Below, in pieces: positions 28,668-39,815 of a stretch of DNA of 64,000 bases. Under the pieces are notes generated by a model, which had not been told where the DNA came from, did no database searches, and worked only from the letters and a program-made list of their open reading frames with translations. The translations under genes and the position numbers were made by a program. The stretch is from Caballeronia sp. M1242. GTDB lineage: Bacteria > Pseudomonadota > Gammaproteobacteria > Burkholderiales > Burkholderiaceae. Each line of letters begins with the position of its first letter. The first letter of the stretch is position 1. The DNA is taken from positions 1,922,001 through 1,986,000 of the forward strand of contig NZ_CP071129.1 in the NCBI RefSeq assembly GCF_017220215.1, written 5' to 3'.

Positions 28668-28701
28668 AAAACGCCACGGCAAGCAACTGCCGTGGCGTTT
28701 T
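28668..28701. terminator. bidirectional terminator between response regulator and nagZ
   Basis: AAAACGCCACGGCA at 28668-28681 pairs perfectly with TGCCGTGGCGTTTT at 28688-28701 around a six-base loop. The A and T ends make it functional in both directions between two converging genes. Confidence 0.92.
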
Positions 28702-28719
28702 GTCATTCGGATGAGCCGT

Positions 28720-29748
28720 TCAGCCGAGCGCCGTTTTCACGAACTGGCGCGCGGCCTGATATTCGGGCTGGCTTTGCAGCTTGCTCCAGCGCAGCGCCTT
28801 GCCGCGCGGACGCATCTGCTTGATGCGCTGCTGCGACGCTTTCGTCGGCGTGAAGCGCAACTGCTCCAGCACCTTGCCCGCCTCTTCCGGCTGATTGCAG
28901 ATGAGCACCATGTCGCAACCCGCCGTGAGCGCGGCCGTCGCGGCTTCGGTGAGCGTGCCGCCGGCGCGGGCCGCTTCCATCGAAAGATCGTCGCTGAAGA
29001 TGGCGCCGTTGAAGCCGAGCTTGCCGCGCAGAATGTCTTGCAGCCAGATGCGCGAGAAACCGGCGGGCTTGTCGTCGACCTGCGTGTAGATGACGTGCGC
29101 CGGAATCACCGACGCGAGCGACAACCCGAGCCAGTCGTACGGACGCACGTCGGCGGCGAGAATCTCGTCGAGCGGGCGGTCATCCGTCGGCAACGCGACG
29201 TGCGAGTCCGCCGCCGCGAAGCCATGCCCCGGAAAATGCTTGCCGCAGTTCGCCATGCCCGCGAGCGCGAGACCGTGATTCAGGCTCTTCGCGAGCATCG
29301 TCACCACGCGCGGATCGCTATGCAGCGCGCGGTCGCCGATCACCTGCGATTGTCCGTAGTTCAGATCGAGCACCGGCGTGAAGCTCATGTCGATGCCGCA
29401 CGCGCGCAGTTCCGACGCGAGCACGTAGCCGAACGCGGTGGCCGCCTTGCTCGCGGCCAGAACATCGCGGTCCCACAACGCGCCGAGCTTGCCGGGCGCG
29501 GGCAGCACCGTGAAGCCGTCCGTGCGAAAACGCTGCACGCGCCCGCCTTCGTGATCGACCGCAATCAAAATGTCGTCGCGCACCGCGCGGATCGCGTCGG
29601 TGAGCGCCACCAGTTGCGCGCGGTCCTGAAAATGCCGCGCGAAGAGAATGATGCCGCCCGTCATCGGATGCGAAAGGCGCTCGATATCCGCGTCGTTGAG
29701 CGTCGTGCCGGCGACGTCGTACATGACGGGGCCGGGAATGCGTTTCAT
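28720..29748 (-). CDS. nagZ: beta-N-acetylglucosaminidase (peptidoglycan recycling)
   Basis: NagZ removes N-acetylglucosamine from anhydro-muropeptides in the cytoplasm during cell-wall recycling. The GH3 fold is shown by GGIILFARHFQD, IAVDHEGGRVQRF, the catalytic loop NCGKHFPGHGFAAADSH with the His, and FSDDLSMEAA with the nucleophile Asp. The 342 residues from ATG 29748 (MKRIPGPVMYDVAGTTL) match the family; the frame upstream is not conserved. It is the last gene of the lepA to acpS run and faces the terminator at 28668-28701. Confidence 0.95.
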   Translation of the reverse strand: MKRIPGPVMYDVAGTTLNDADIERLSHPMTGGIILFARHFQDRAQLVALTDAIRAVRDDILIAVDHEGGRVQRFRTDGFTVLPAPGKLGALWDRDVLAASKAATAFGYVLASELRACGIDMSFTPVLDLNYGQSQVIGDRALHSDPRVVTMLAKSLNHGLALAGMANCGKHFPGHGFAAADSHVALPTDDRPLDEILAADVRPYDWLGLSLASVIPAHVIYTQVDDKPAGFSRIWLQDILRGKLGFNGAIFSDDLSMEAARAGGTLTEAATAALTAGCDMVLICNQPEEAGKVLEQLRFTPTKASQQRIKQMRPRGKALRWSKLQSQPEYQAARQFVKTALG

Positions 29749-29798
29749 CGGATTCAATTGGCTTCTTGTTGTGATGTGAGTGTGATGATTCGGCGCGA

Positions 29799-30203
29799 TC
29801 ACGCCTTGTCCGCAATTTCCGCGATGACGAACGTCACCGCGTAGTCGCGCTCGTCGCTGAGCGTCACTTGCGCCGTGATGCCGCGTTGCGCGAGCCATTC
29901 GGCCAGTTCGCCCGATGCCACGATCACCGGCTTGCCGCTCGGCTCGTTGAGCGTTTGCAGCGCGCGCCAGGTCATCGGCCAGCGCATGCCGAGGCCGATG
30001 GCCTTCGAGAACGCTTCTTTCGCGGAAAAGCGCGTGGCGAGAAACGCGAGGCCGCGCACTTCGGAGCGCGCGCGCCGCGCGTGATAGATGCGCAGTTCGT
30101 CCGGGCCGAGCACTTTCTCGGCGAAGCGCCCGTTGGTGCGCTCCATGACGCCCGCGACGCGGCTGACTTGCACGAGGTCCGTGCCGATTCCGTAGATCGC
30201 CAT
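29799..30203 (-). CDS. acpS: holo-[acyl-carrier-protein] synthase
   Basis: AcpS transfers 4'-phosphopantetheine from CoA to the serine of acyl carrier protein. The 134-residue enzyme has the two classical motifs: [12 protein letters not shown] with the metal-binding Asp near the N-terminus, and [15 protein letters not shown] with the catalytic Glu and Lys. Start ATG 30203 lies eight bases after the pdxJ stop, so the two genes are one operon. It is 50 bp upstream of nagZ. The acpP substrate gene is about 13 kb away in the same window. Confidence 0.95.
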   Translation of the reverse strand: MAIYGIGTDLVQVSRVAGVMERTNGRFAEKVLGPDELRIYHARRARSEVRGLAFLATRFSAKEAFSKAIGLGMRWPMTWRALQTLNEPSGKPVIVASGELAEWLAQRGITAQVTLSDERDYAVTFVIAEIADKA

Positions 30204-30211
30204 GGCTGTGC

Positions 30212-30985
30212 TCAACGCTTCGTTTGCGCGGCGAGACGCGAAGCGACCATGATCGCTTTCATCTCGCGGACCGCGTTGTCCCAGCCCGCGAAGATCGCGT
30301 GCGCGACGATCGCGTGCCCGATGTTCAATTCGACGATGCCACCGAGCGCGGCGATCGGCTGCACGTTGGTGTAATGCAGTCCGTGGCCCGCGTTCACTTT
30401 GAGGCCGAGCGAATTGCCGAACTCGACGCTTCTCGCGACGCGCTCGAACTCGCGCTGCTGCTCGGCTTCGTCGTGCGCTTCGGCATAGCGCCCGGTATGC
30501 AGTTCGATGACGGGCGCGCCGGCTTCCTTCGCCGCGCGAATCTGCGTCTCGTCGGGGTCGATGAAAAGCGACACGCGGCTGCCCGCGCCCGCGAGCTGCG
30601 CGCACGCGGCCTTCACCGCTTCGAACTGGCCGGCGACGTCGAGTCCGCCTTCGGTCGTCAATTCCTGGCGCTTTTCCGGCACGAGGCAGACATCGTGCGG
30701 CTTGATTTCGCACGCGATATCGAGCATTTCGCGCGTGACGGCGCATTCCAGATTCATGCGCGTTTTCAGGAGCGGACGCAGCGTGCGCACGTCGGCATCG
30801 ACGATATGACGGCGATCCTCGCGCAGATGCAGCGTGATGGCGTCCGCGCCCGCTTCTTCGGCGGCGAGCGCGGCGCGAATCGGGTCGGGATACGACGTGC
30901 CGCGTGCGTTGCGCAGCGTGGCGACGTGATCGATGTTTACGCCGAGATCGATCACGTTCGCGGGCGATGAGAGAAAGAAGCTCAT
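30212..30985 (-). CDS. pdxJ: pyridoxine 5'-phosphate synthase
   Basis: PdxJ condenses 1-deoxy-xylulose-5-phosphate with 3-amino-2-oxopropyl phosphate to form pyridoxine 5'-phosphate, the last ring-forming step of vitamin B6 synthesis. The TIM-barrel protein of 257 residues has the hallmark segments [25 protein letters not shown] and [11 protein letters not shown]. Start ATG 30985 overlaps the recO stop codon in ATGA, showing coupling. The recO-pdxJ-acpS order is conserved across many beta- and gammaproteobacteria. Confidence 0.97.
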   Translation of the reverse strand: MSFFLSSPANVIDLGVNIDHVATLRNARGTSYPDPIRAALAAEEAGADAITLHLREDRRHIVDADVRTLRPLLKTRMNLECAVTREMLDIACEIKPHDVCLVPEKRQELTTEGGLDVAGQFEAVKAACAQLAGAGSRVSLFIDPDETQIRAAKEAGAPVIELHTGRYAEAHDEAEQQREFERVARSVEFGNSLGLKVNAGHGLHYTNVQPIAALGGIVELNIGHAIVAHAIFAGWDNAVREMKAIMVASRLAAQTKR

Positions 30986-31854
30986 AGATTTTGCAGGTCG
31001 ATCAGAATCTGGCGGGTGGCGAGCGGCGCGCCGCCCAGATGGTAGTTGAGCAGAAAGCGCATCAGCGTCTTGCTCTGCGCGCCGGTTTGCGGGCTGCTGT
31101 AGTCGTCGCGCTCCATGTCGATCAGCGTCTGGCCGGCGATGACCGGCCATTGCGCGGGAAGGTCATCGGACGCTTCGCGCACGCCGCGCTCCGGATCGAA
31201 CGTGTAGCGGCCTTCGGGCAGCACGGCTTGACGCGCCACCGTGCGCGTGAGCGCCATCGCGTAGCCGGTTTCGCGCAACAGCACGCGTTCGAACGAGCGC
31301 AGCACCTGAATGGCGGGCTCGTCGTGCGCGAGCCGCGACAGCGTGAGCACGTAGTGATTGAAGAGCGCGGGATGCGGATCTTCGCGCGCGCAGAACTTGA
31401 CGAGCAACTCGTTCACGTAGAAGCCGCACAGGAGCGCGTCGCCTCGCAGCGGCAGCATGCCGCCGACCCATTCGGCGGTGGTCAGCGTGCGGACTTCGCC
31501 TTTGCCGGTCCAGGAAAGGCCGAGCGGCTGGAAGGTTTGCAGCACGCCGCGCAGCGCGGAATGCGGCCGCTTCGCGCCCTTCGCGACTAGCGCAATGCGC
31601 CCGTGATCGCGCGAGAACACGTCGATGATGAGACTCGTCTCGCGATACGGATAGCTATGCAGCACGAAGCCCGGCTGCTCGCTGACGCGAAAGTCGGAGC
31701 GCGGGCGCGGGCGCTGCGCGCTGGTGCCCGCAGCGGCGGTGGACGACGATCCCCGCCGCCGCTTCGGCGACGGTCGCTCGCTCGCGCCGATGTCGTCCTC
31801 GGGACGATCGTCGGCGGGCGGGGTCATCCACGCGTCGTTCGAGCCGGCGTCCAT
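30982..31854 (-). CDS. recO: DNA repair protein RecO
   Basis: RecO helps load RecA onto SSB-coated DNA and anneals strands in the RecFOR pathway. The OB-fold region [20 protein letters not shown] is clear, followed by [15 protein letters not shown] and the helical C-terminal domain. The protein of 290 residues carries an extra N-terminal segment of about 50 residues that is rich in Arg, Ser and Pro and probably disordered. It lies 16 bp after era and overlaps pdxJ by four bases, so it belongs to the rnc-era-recO-pdxJ-acpS series. Confidence 0.95.
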   Translation of the reverse strand: MDAGSNDAWMTPPADDRPEDDIGASERPSPKRRRGSSSTAAAGTSAQRPRPRSDFRVSEQPGFVLHSYPYRETSLIIDVFSRDHGRIALVAKGAKRPHSALRGVLQTFQPLGLSWTGKGEVRTLTTAEWVGGMLPLRGDALLCGFYVNELLVKFCAREDPHPALFNHYVLTLSRLAHDEPAIQVLRSFERVLLRETGYAMALTRTVARQAVLPEGRYTFDPERGVREASDDLPAQWPVIAGQTLIDMERDDYSSPQTGAQSKTLMRFLLNYHLGGAPLATRQILIDLQNL

Positions 31855-31870
31855 GAGCGTCGTCCGGGCC

Positions 31871-32770
31871 TCACTCGTAGCCGTACGCGCGCAGGCCCGC
31901 TTCGTTGTCGGCCCAGCCGCTTTTCACCTTGACGAAGGTTTCCAGATACACGGGACCGTCGAAGAGCTTTTCCATGTCGAGCCGCGCCTCGGTGCTGATC
32001 TGCTTCAGCTTCGCGCCCTTCTGGCCGATGATCATCGCCTTGTGGCCGTCGCGTTCCACGAGAATGGTCGCGAACACGCGGCGCAGGCGCCCTTCGGTCT
32101 CGAACTTGTCGATGAGCACGGTGCTGGTGTACGGCAGTTCATCGCCAGTCCAGCGGAACACTTTCTCGCGCAGAATCTCGGCAGCGAGGAAGCGCTCGCT
32201 GCGGTCGGTCAGATCGTCCTCGCCGTAAATCGGCTCGCCTTCCGGCAGATACGGCTTCACGACCGACATGAGCCGCTTGATGTCATCCGGATTCTTCGCC
32301 GAGAGCGGCACGATTTCGCGGAAGTCGCGTCGCGCGGACATCTGCTGCATGAACGGAAAGAGCGAATCCTTGTCGCCGACGCGGTCGAGCTTGTTCGCGA
32401 TCAGAAGCGTCGGCGTGCCGGCCGGAATCAGGTCGAGCACTTTCTCGTCGTCGGGACCGAAGCGGCCCGCTTCGATCACGAACAGGATCGCATCGACCGA
32501 AGTCAGCGTGGACGTCACCGCGCGATTCAGCGAGCGGTTGAGCGCGCCGCTGTGGCGGGTCTGAAAGCCCGGCGTGTCGACGAAGATGTACTGCGCGTCC
32601 TCGACCGTGTTGATGCCGGTAATGCGATGGCGCGTCGTCTGCGCCTTGCGCGACGTGATGCTCACCTTCTGGCCGACGAGCGCGTTCATGAGCGTCGACT
32701 TGCCGACGTTGGGCCGGCCGACGATGGCGACCATGCCGCAGCGGAAACCGGATGATGTGGGAGCGTTCAT
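31871..32770 (-). CDS. era: GTPase Era, ribosome assembly factor
   Basis: Era is an essential GTPase that binds 16S rRNA and assists 30S maturation. The GTPase motifs are present: G1 [13 protein letters not shown]3 FVDTPGFQ and G4 IANKLDRVG. The C-terminal KH RNA-binding domain includes [17 protein letters not shown]. The 299 residues are normal. Start ATG 32770 lies 73 bp after the rnc stop. Like in E. coli, rnc and era are neighbours, linking rRNA processing and ribosome assembly. Confidence 0.97.
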   Translation of the reverse strand: MNAPTSSGFRCGMVAIVGRPNVGKSTLMNALVGQKVSITSRKAQTTRHRITGINTVEDAQYIFVDTPGFQTRHSGALNRSLNRAVTSTLTSVDAILFVIEAGRFGPDDEKVLDLIPAGTPTLLIANKLDRVGDKDSLFPFMQQMSARRDFREIVPLSAKNPDDIKRLMSVVKPYLPEGEPIYGEDDLTDRSERFLAAEILREKVFRWTGDELPYTSTVLIDKFETEGRLRRVFATILVERDGHKAMIIGQKGAKLKQISTEARLDMEKLFDGPVYLETFVKVKSGWADNEAGLRAYGYE

Positions 32771-32843
32771 AGTGATGTGCGGCGAAGGTTCGTTGAGCGC
32801 GATGTTGCGAGGGCGCGATGGCGCATGTGCGGCTGAATGCGCG

Positions 32844-33938
32844 TCAGTGGCCGGCGTCGGCGGCGCGCACGACGCGGCTGGCCGAGGCGTCGTCGCTGGC
32901 GGTGCTGCGCGCGTCGTCGGTGGCCGGCGCGCTGTCGGCGCTTACATCCGGCGTTTGCGCCGCTTCGCTCTTCACCGCTTTCTCCGGGCGATGGATGACG
33001 TGCCGCTCGGGCTTCTCGGCGGCTGCGTACGACGCAGCGGATGGCTCGACGTGCGTTGCGCGAATGACGGCAAGCGGCGCGGCGGGCGTCTGCTCGGCAG
33101 ACGCACCAGCATCGGCGGAATGGTTGCGCTGACGATCGCGCTCGCGGCGCTCCGGCGAGCGTAAGTCGAGCGCCGCCTGCACGCCGGTCACGCCCGGCAC
33201 CACTTCCACCTGCGCGAGCTTGGCGGCGCGCGCGCCCTTGCGCTTCGGCTTCACGCCGAGCGTGGGCGCCGCGGCCATGACTTCATCGAGCGCCTTCTTG
33301 GCCGCCGCCTGTTCCGCCGCGCGTCGGCTCGCGCCGGAGCCGGACACTTTCACGTCGAGCTTGGGCACCGAGCATTCGACTTCGAACTGCTGGTTGTGCG
33401 CGGCGCCGTGAGTGGCGACCACGGTGTAAGTCGGCAGCGCGATCTTGTGGCCCTGCAAATATTCCTGAAGCAGCGTCTTCGCGTCCTTGCCGATGGTGCG
33501 CGGATCGATGTGATCGAGCACCGGCGTGTAGAGGCGCTTGATGACGGCAAACGCGGCGTCGAAGCCGCCGTCGAGAAAGATCGCGCCGAAGATCGCTTCG
33601 AGCGTGTCCGCCAGAATCGACGGACGCCGGAAGCCGCCGCTGCGGAGTTCGCCCTCGCCCAGACGCAAGCCTTCGGAAACGTTGAGCGCCTGCGCGATCT
33701 CGTAAAGCGACTGCTGCTTGACGAGGTTCGCCCGAACGCGCGAGAGGTCGCCTTCGTCGAGCTTGCAGAATCGTTGGAACAAAAGCGCCGCCACCACGCA
33801 ATTGAGAACGGAGTCGCCGAGAAATTCGAGCCGTTCGTTGTGCGTGGCGCTGTGACTGCGGTGGGTCATCGCCTGGCGCAGCAATTCCGCATTGCGAAAT
33901 TCGTACTGCAGCCGGCTTTCCAACGGAGAAGATGGCAT
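32844..33938 (-). CDS. rnc: ribonuclease III with long C-terminal extension
   Basis: RNase III cuts double-stranded RNA, including the 30S rRNA precursor. The signature [17 protein letters not shown] and the second acidic helix [17 protein letters not shown] are complete, and the double-stranded RNA-binding domain covers about residues 155-225 ([17 protein letters not shown] to [13 protein letters not shown]). The protein is 364 residues, against about 226 in E. coli; the remaining ~135 residues are low-complexity, rich in Ala, Arg and Ser and probably disordered. It is 139 bp after lepB. Confidence 0.95.
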   Translation of the reverse strand: MPSSPLESRLQYEFRNAELLRQAMTHRSHSATHNERLEFLGDSVLNCVVAALLFQRFCKLDEGDLSRVRANLVKQQSLYEIAQALNVSEGLRLGEGELRSGGFRRPSILADTLEAIFGAIFLDGGFDAAFAVIKRLYTPVLDHIDPRTIGKDAKTLLQEYLQGHKIALPTYTVVATHGAAHNQQFEVECSVPKLDVKVSGSGASRRAAEQAAAKKALDEVMAAAPTLGVKPKRKGARAAKLAQVEVVPGVTGVQAALDLRSPERRERDRQRNHSADAGASAEQTPAAPLAVIRATHVEPSAASYAAAEKPERHVIHRPEKAVKSEAAQTPDVSADSAPATDDARSTASDDASASRVVRAADAGH

Positions 33939-34077
33939 GGACAGAGTATAACGCGCCCGCGCGGGCGGCCGATTCCGCCCGGCGAGCCGGGAAAACGCGT
34001 GGCGAGACGGTCTTAGCCGCGCTTCTTCACGCCGTTTCGAAGCAGCGCCGACGCGAGCGCGACGGCACCGCGATGGA

Positions 34078-34971
34078 TCACTCGAAGGAGCCGATGCGCT
34101 TCAGGTTGCTGAAGTTCATCCAGATGAAGAACGCGCGGCCGACGATGTTGTTGTCCGGCACGAAGCCCCAATAGCGGCTGTCGGCGCTGTTGTCGCGGTT
34201 GTCGCCCATCATGAAGTAATGGCCCGGCGGCACCTTGCAGGTCACGCCTTGCGCGTTGTAGACGCAATTGTCGCGATACGGAAAGTCGTCCTGGCCGACG
34301 ACGAACGGCGGCACTTGCGGATTGTTGAGGATGGCGTTCTTGCGGCCGTCGAGATCTTCGATGAATTGCTTCGCGTAACCGATGCGCTCGTCGTCGAAGT
34401 AGTCCGGCTGCGGCGTTTCCGGCACCGGCTTGCCGTTGATCGTGAGCTGCTTGTTTTCGTACGCGACGGTATCGCCCGGCAGGCCGATCACGCGCTTGAT
34501 GTAGTCTACCGATTCGTCTTTCGGATAGCGGAACACGACCACATCGCCGCGCGTGAGCGGCTTGCCTTGCGTCAGCTTCGTGTTGCTGATCGGCAGGCGC
34601 AGGCCATACTCGTATTTGTTCACCAGAATGAAGTCGCCGACGAGCAGCGTCGGCACCATCGACCCGGACGGAATCTTGAACGGCTCGACGATGAACGAGC
34701 GCACCACGAACACCGCGAGAATCACCGGGAAGAAGCTCGCCGTGTATTCGAGCCACCACGGCTGGCGCAGCGCCTCGTTGCGCAGGCGTGCGCGCGTTTG
34801 ATCGGCGTTTTCATCGGCAAAACGCTCGCCGACGCGTTCCTGCTGGCGGTCGAACTCGGCCACGGCAGCGTCCGCCGAGCGACGGCGCTGCTTCACGAAC
34901 ACCAGTTTGTCCAGCACCCATGCAATACCCGTCACCACGACGAGGATCAAGAGAATCAATGCGAAATTCAT
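34078..34971 (-). CDS. lepB: signal peptidase I
   Basis: LepB cleaves signal peptides from exported proteins at the periplasmic face of the inner membrane. The N-terminal anchor [18 protein letters not shown] is followed by a second membrane segment around [16 protein letters not shown]. The catalytic Ser is in [14 protein letters not shown] and the general base Lys in [11 protein letters not shown]; the conserved [14 protein letters not shown] box follows. The start is ATG 34971; the in-frame TTG one codon earlier is not needed. The length is 297 residues. It follows lepA by 57 bp, the familiar lepAB arrangement. Confidence 0.96.
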   Translation of the reverse strand: MNFALILLILVVVTGIAWVLDKLVFVKQRRRSADAAVAEFDRQQERVGERFADENADQTRARLRNEALRQPWWLEYTASFFPVILAVFVVRSFIVEPFKIPSGSMVPTLLVGDFILVNKYEYGLRLPISNTKLTQGKPLTRGDVVVFRYPKDESVDYIKRVIGLPGDTVAYENKQLTINGKPVPETPQPDYFDDERIGYAKQFIEDLDGRKNAILNNPQVPPFVVGQDDFPYRDNCVYNAQGVTCKVPPGHYFMMGDNRDNSADSRYWGFVPDNNIVGRAFFIWMNFSNLKRIGSFE

Positions 34972-35028
34972 CAATCGCTTCCGGTTGTTATCGTCGGTTG
35001 TTGTTCTGCGCCCGGCGGCGCGCGAACG

Positions 35029-36819
<1,791 letters not shown>

Positions 36820-36835
36820 TCAGTGCCGATCAAGC

Positions 36836-36872
36836 GAAAAAGGCGCGCCCTCACACATGCGGAGCACGCCTT
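36836..36872 (-). terminator. terminator-like hairpin just upstream of lepA
   Basis: On the minus strand AAGGCGTGC (36872-36864) pairs with GCGCGCCTT (36848-36840) with one wobble, then TTTTTCGC follows. It lies between the glutaredoxin-like gene and lepA, ending about 20 bases before the lepA ATG. It either terminates the upstream operon or attenuates lepA. Confidence 0.65.
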
Positions 36873-36944
36873 GAAAAATTGGGGGAAAACTTCTGCATTT
36901 TAGCCGAAAAGGGGGTGGACAGGCGTTTTCGGCGTTCGGCGGCT

Positions 36945-37205
36945 TTATGCACGGCGCGAGGCGAGCGCCGCCAGAACGGCATCCGCGTCGAGCCGATGCT
37001 CGCACAACTCGGCGCCGTCCAGCATCAGCACCGGCACGCGCTCGTTGTAGCGCGCCTCCAGGTGCGGATCGTCGTCGATATCGATCCACTCGATCGCCAC
37101 GCCGAAGCGTTGCGCGATCGGCTCGAGCTCCGCGCGCATGTCTTCACACAGATGGCACCACGCGCGCCCGTACAGCACGAAATGCGCGGCGTGGTCCGCC
37201 CTCAT
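36945..37205 (-). CDS. glutaredoxin-family thiol protein
   Basis: An 86-residue thioredoxin-fold protein. The active-site motif is CHLC in FVLYGRAWCHLCEDM, followed by VAIEWIDIDDDPHLEARY and VPVLMLDGAELCEHRL, where the cis-Pro region VPVLML is typical. This is the glutaredoxin-like group with CxxC often next to mucD in betaproteobacteria. The start is ATG 37205; the long upstream frame is a shadow of mucD. It is ten bases after the mucD stop and is probably cotranscribed, which would fit a role in envelope or disulfide stress. Confidence 0.85.
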   Translation of the reverse strand: MRADHAAHFVLYGRAWCHLCEDMRAELEPIAQRFGVAIEWIDIDDDPHLEARYNERVPVLMLDGAELCEHRLDADAVLAALASRRA

Positions 37206-37215
37206 CGCGCGGCCG

Positions 37216-38748
37216 TCACTTCTGCGCCGGCACGCGCGGGCGCAGTGGCACGAACTGCGTGTTGTCGCCACGGCGCACGAGAATCGCGACCATCTTGCTG
37301 GCATCGAGCCCCTGCGCGATGGATTCGAACTGCTTCGCGCTCGTGATGTCCGTGTCGCCGATCCGCATGATGATGTCGCCCTTCTGGAAGCCCGCGCGCG
37401 CCGCCGGCCCTTCGACGGCATCCACCTGCACGCCGCCGTTGAGCTTGAGCGCCTTCTTCTGCTCGGCCGGAATGTCGCTCACCGCGAGGCCGAGGGAATT
37501 GCTCGCGCGCTCCTTCGGCTGCGGCGCGCGGCGCTGCTCGGTCTTCGCGACCTTGTCCGGCTGCATTTCCGCGATGGTGATCGGCAGATCGCGCGACTGG
37601 CCCTTGCGCCAGATGGTGATCGTCGCTTTCATGCCCGGCTTGCTGTCGCCGACCATGCGCGGCAGGTCGGTCGCCGTTTCCACGTTCGCGCCGTTGAACT
37701 TGAGGATGATGTCGCCCGGCTGGATGCCCGCCTTGTCGGCCGGACCGCCCGCCTCGACGCTGCTGACGAGCGCGCCCTGCGCCTTCGGCAAGCCGAGCGA
37801 ATCGGCCACGTCCTTCGTCACCTCGCCGATCGCGACCGCAATGCGCCCGCGCGTGACCTTGCCCGACGTCTTCAGCTGATCCGCCACGCGCATGGCCTCG
37901 TCGATCGGAATCGCGAACGAAATGCCCATGAAGCCGCCAGTGCGGCTATAAATCTGCGAATTGATGCCGATGACCTCGCCCGCCATGTTGATGAGCGGCC
38001 CGCCCGAGTTGCCGGGATTCACCGCGACATCGGTCTGGATGAACGGCAGGTAGTCGCCGGTGTCGCGGCCCTTCGCGCTGACGATGCCGGCCGTCACCGT
38101 GTTGTCGAGACCGAACGGCGAGCCGATGGCGAGCACCCATTCGCCGACGCGCACCTTGTTCGAATCGCCGATGGTGATAGCCGGCAGATTCGACGCGCTG
38201 ATCTTCACGACCGCGACGTCCGTGCGCTCGTCGACGCCGACGAGCCGCGCCTTGAACTCGCGCTTGTCGGTGAGCGTGACGTAGATGGTGTCCGCGTCGT
38301 CGACGACGTGCGCGTTGGTCATCACGTAGCCGTCGGTCGAGAGGATGAAGCCCGAGCCGACGCCGCTGCTCTGCTCCGAGTTGTCCTGGTTGTCATCGGG
38401 AAGGCTGCGGCTGCCGCCCTTGCCCTGATCGCCTCCGCCGCCACCACCGCCGCCACCGTTGCCGCGCGGCGAGCCCGGCTGTCCCGGCATCGGAATGCCG
38501 AAGAAGCGCCGGAAGAACTCCGACATGTCGCCTTCGTCGAGGCCCGGCGGCAAGCCGCGCATCTCGCCCGACGAGCCGACGCGCGAGGTCGTGCGGATGT
38601 TCACGACCGAAGGCCCGACCTTGTCGACGAGCGAGGTGAAGTCCGGCAGATTCACCGTGGGCGCTGCCGCCGCCGCGTGCGAGATGAACGGCAGGCACAC
38701 GGCGAGCGCCGCGGCCGCGATGAACTTGCGCAGCGAGTAGTTGCTCAT
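37216..38748 (-). CDS. mucD: periplasmic serine protease of the DegP/MucD type
   Basis: A 510-residue HtrA-family protease-chaperone for misfolded envelope proteins. The signal peptide is SLRKFIAAAALAVCLPF with a cleavage site after SHAAAA. The catalytic triad is visible as His in TNAHVVDDADTI, Asp in TDVAVVKI and Ser in GNSGGPLIN. Two PDZ domains follow, near residues 290-390 and 410-505. A glycine run of about ten residues near residue 100, encoded by a GC-rich triplet tract, lies in the loop between signal region and protease domain. It is the fourth gene of the rpoE-rseA-rseB-mucD series, typical of algU-mucABCD-like clusters. Confidence 0.95.
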   Translation of the reverse strand: MSNYSLRKFIAAAALAVCLPFISHAAAAAPTVNLPDFTSLVDKVGPSVVNIRTTSRVGSSGEMRGLPPGLDEGDMSEFFRRFFGIPMPGQPGSPRGNGGGGGGGGGDQGKGGSRSLPDDNQDNSEQSSGVGSGFILSTDGYVMTNAHVVDDADTIYVTLTDKREFKARLVGVDERTDVAVVKISASNLPAITIGDSNKVRVGEWVLAIGSPFGLDNTVTAGIVSAKGRDTGDYLPFIQTDVAVNPGNSGGPLINMAGEVIGINSQIYSRTGGFMGISFAIPIDEAMRVADQLKTSGKVTRGRIAVAIGEVTKDVADSLGLPKAQGALVSSVEAGGPADKAGIQPGDIILKFNGANVETATDLPRMVGDSKPGMKATITIWRKGQSRDLPITIAEMQPDKVAKTEQRRAPQPKERASNSLGLAVSDIPAEQKKALKLNGGVQVDAVEGPAARAGFQKGDIIMRIGDTDITSAKQFESIAQGLDASKMVAILVRRGDNTQFVPLRPRVPAQK

Positions 38749-38771
38749 GGATGGAAGGCCGAGGGATTCGA

Positions 38772-39803
38772 TTACTTGGAAGGCTTGTATTCTATGGTAG
38801 AAGCAAATTGCTGCAACGTGGATTGCGGCACTTCGCCCAGCAAAGTAATCCAGAAATCGCCGCGACGCTTCACGAGCACATGCGTCGCGCCGCTATTGCC
38901 CGCGCCTTCCTTGCGGGAATTCTTCTCGACCGGCTCGACGAACACGGAAATGGCGGCGAGGCCGTCTGAGAACACCGCCTGATCGACCGGAATCGGCGGC
39001 TGGCCCTGCTCGCTCGACGCCATCGGCCGGCGCAGTTGGCGGATCAGCCTGAAGCCGGGAATGGTCGGCTTGATCTGCCAGCCCTGCGCCTGCAAGTCGA
39101 CCGGCTGCACCGGCGGGCGCACGACGTTCCAGCCCGCCGTGGCGCGCATGCCGTTCGCGATCGAGGCTTTATCGATCGCCCCGCCGATACGCACCTGCGA
39201 GAACGAAAGCTGTTCCAGCACCTGGCCGTCCGGATCGAGCGTCTGCGCGCGCAGCAAGAGACCGGTCTTCGCGTCCGCCCACAGCTTGTAGGCGAAACGA
39301 TAGGCATCTTTCGGGTCGAGTTCGATCACCTGACTCTCGATGCCCGCGACGCGGTCGGTGCCGAGCAGCTTCGGCTCGTACACCGCGAGCACCTGATCGC
39401 CGCTCGTGGCGAGCAGCGACGGAAACGAATCCTTGCTCTGCCGATGTTCCATGACGAGCAGATGCCGCTCCGGCACGAACGTGAGCATGTCGTCGTCGTG
39501 GCGCAGCATCCGGCGCGGCGCGCCGTCGAGACTTTCGAGCGATTCGTAGTCGCCGTCGCCGTGAGTGGCGACGTGCGTGATGCGCGACGACTGCACCGTC
39601 GCGCCGCGCTGATAAAGGAAGGTGCCCTCGTAATTCTGCTGCTGGGCCGCTTCCTGAATGCGGTTGAGCAGGTTGGCGGCGGTTTTGCGATCCGGCGCGT
39701 TGCCGCTGTCAGCGAACGATGCGGATGCCGCGCACAACAACGCGGCTGCGCAGAACATCAATGCCGGCAGCCGCCCCCAATATCTAGTTTTATTCAACCG
39801 CAC
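38772..39803 (-). CDS. rseB: sigma-E regulator RseB/MucB
   Basis: RseB is a periplasmic protein that binds the anti-sigma factor RseA, protects it from proteolysis and senses mislocalised lipoprotein or LPS. The signal peptide is LPALMFCAAALLCAASASFA. The large N-terminal domain and the small C-terminal domain are recognisable through YEGTFLYQRGATVQSSRI, VIELDPKDAYRFAYKLW, and a C-terminal GLAAISVFVEPV. Length 343 residues; the start is GTG 39803. It lies 12 bp after rseA, so the two are one operon. Confidence 0.92.
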   Translation of the reverse strand: MRLNKTRYWGRLPALMFCAAALLCAASASFADSGNAPDRKTAANLLNRIQEAAQQQNYEGTFLYQRGATVQSSRITHVATHGDGDYESLESLDGAPRRMLRHDDDMLTFVPERHLLVMEHRQSKDSFPSLLATSGDQVLAVYEPKLLGTDRVAGIESQVIELDPKDAYRFAYKLWADAKTGLLLRAQTLDPDGQVLEQLSFSQVRIGGAIDKASIANGMRATAGWNVVRPPVQPVDLQAQGWQIKPTIPGFRLIRQLRRPMASSEQGQPPIPVDQAVFSDGLAAISVFVEPVEKNSRKEGAGNSGATHVLVKRRGDFWITLLGEVPQSTLQQFASTIEYKPSK

Positions 39804-39815
39804 ACCTGCCTTCAG

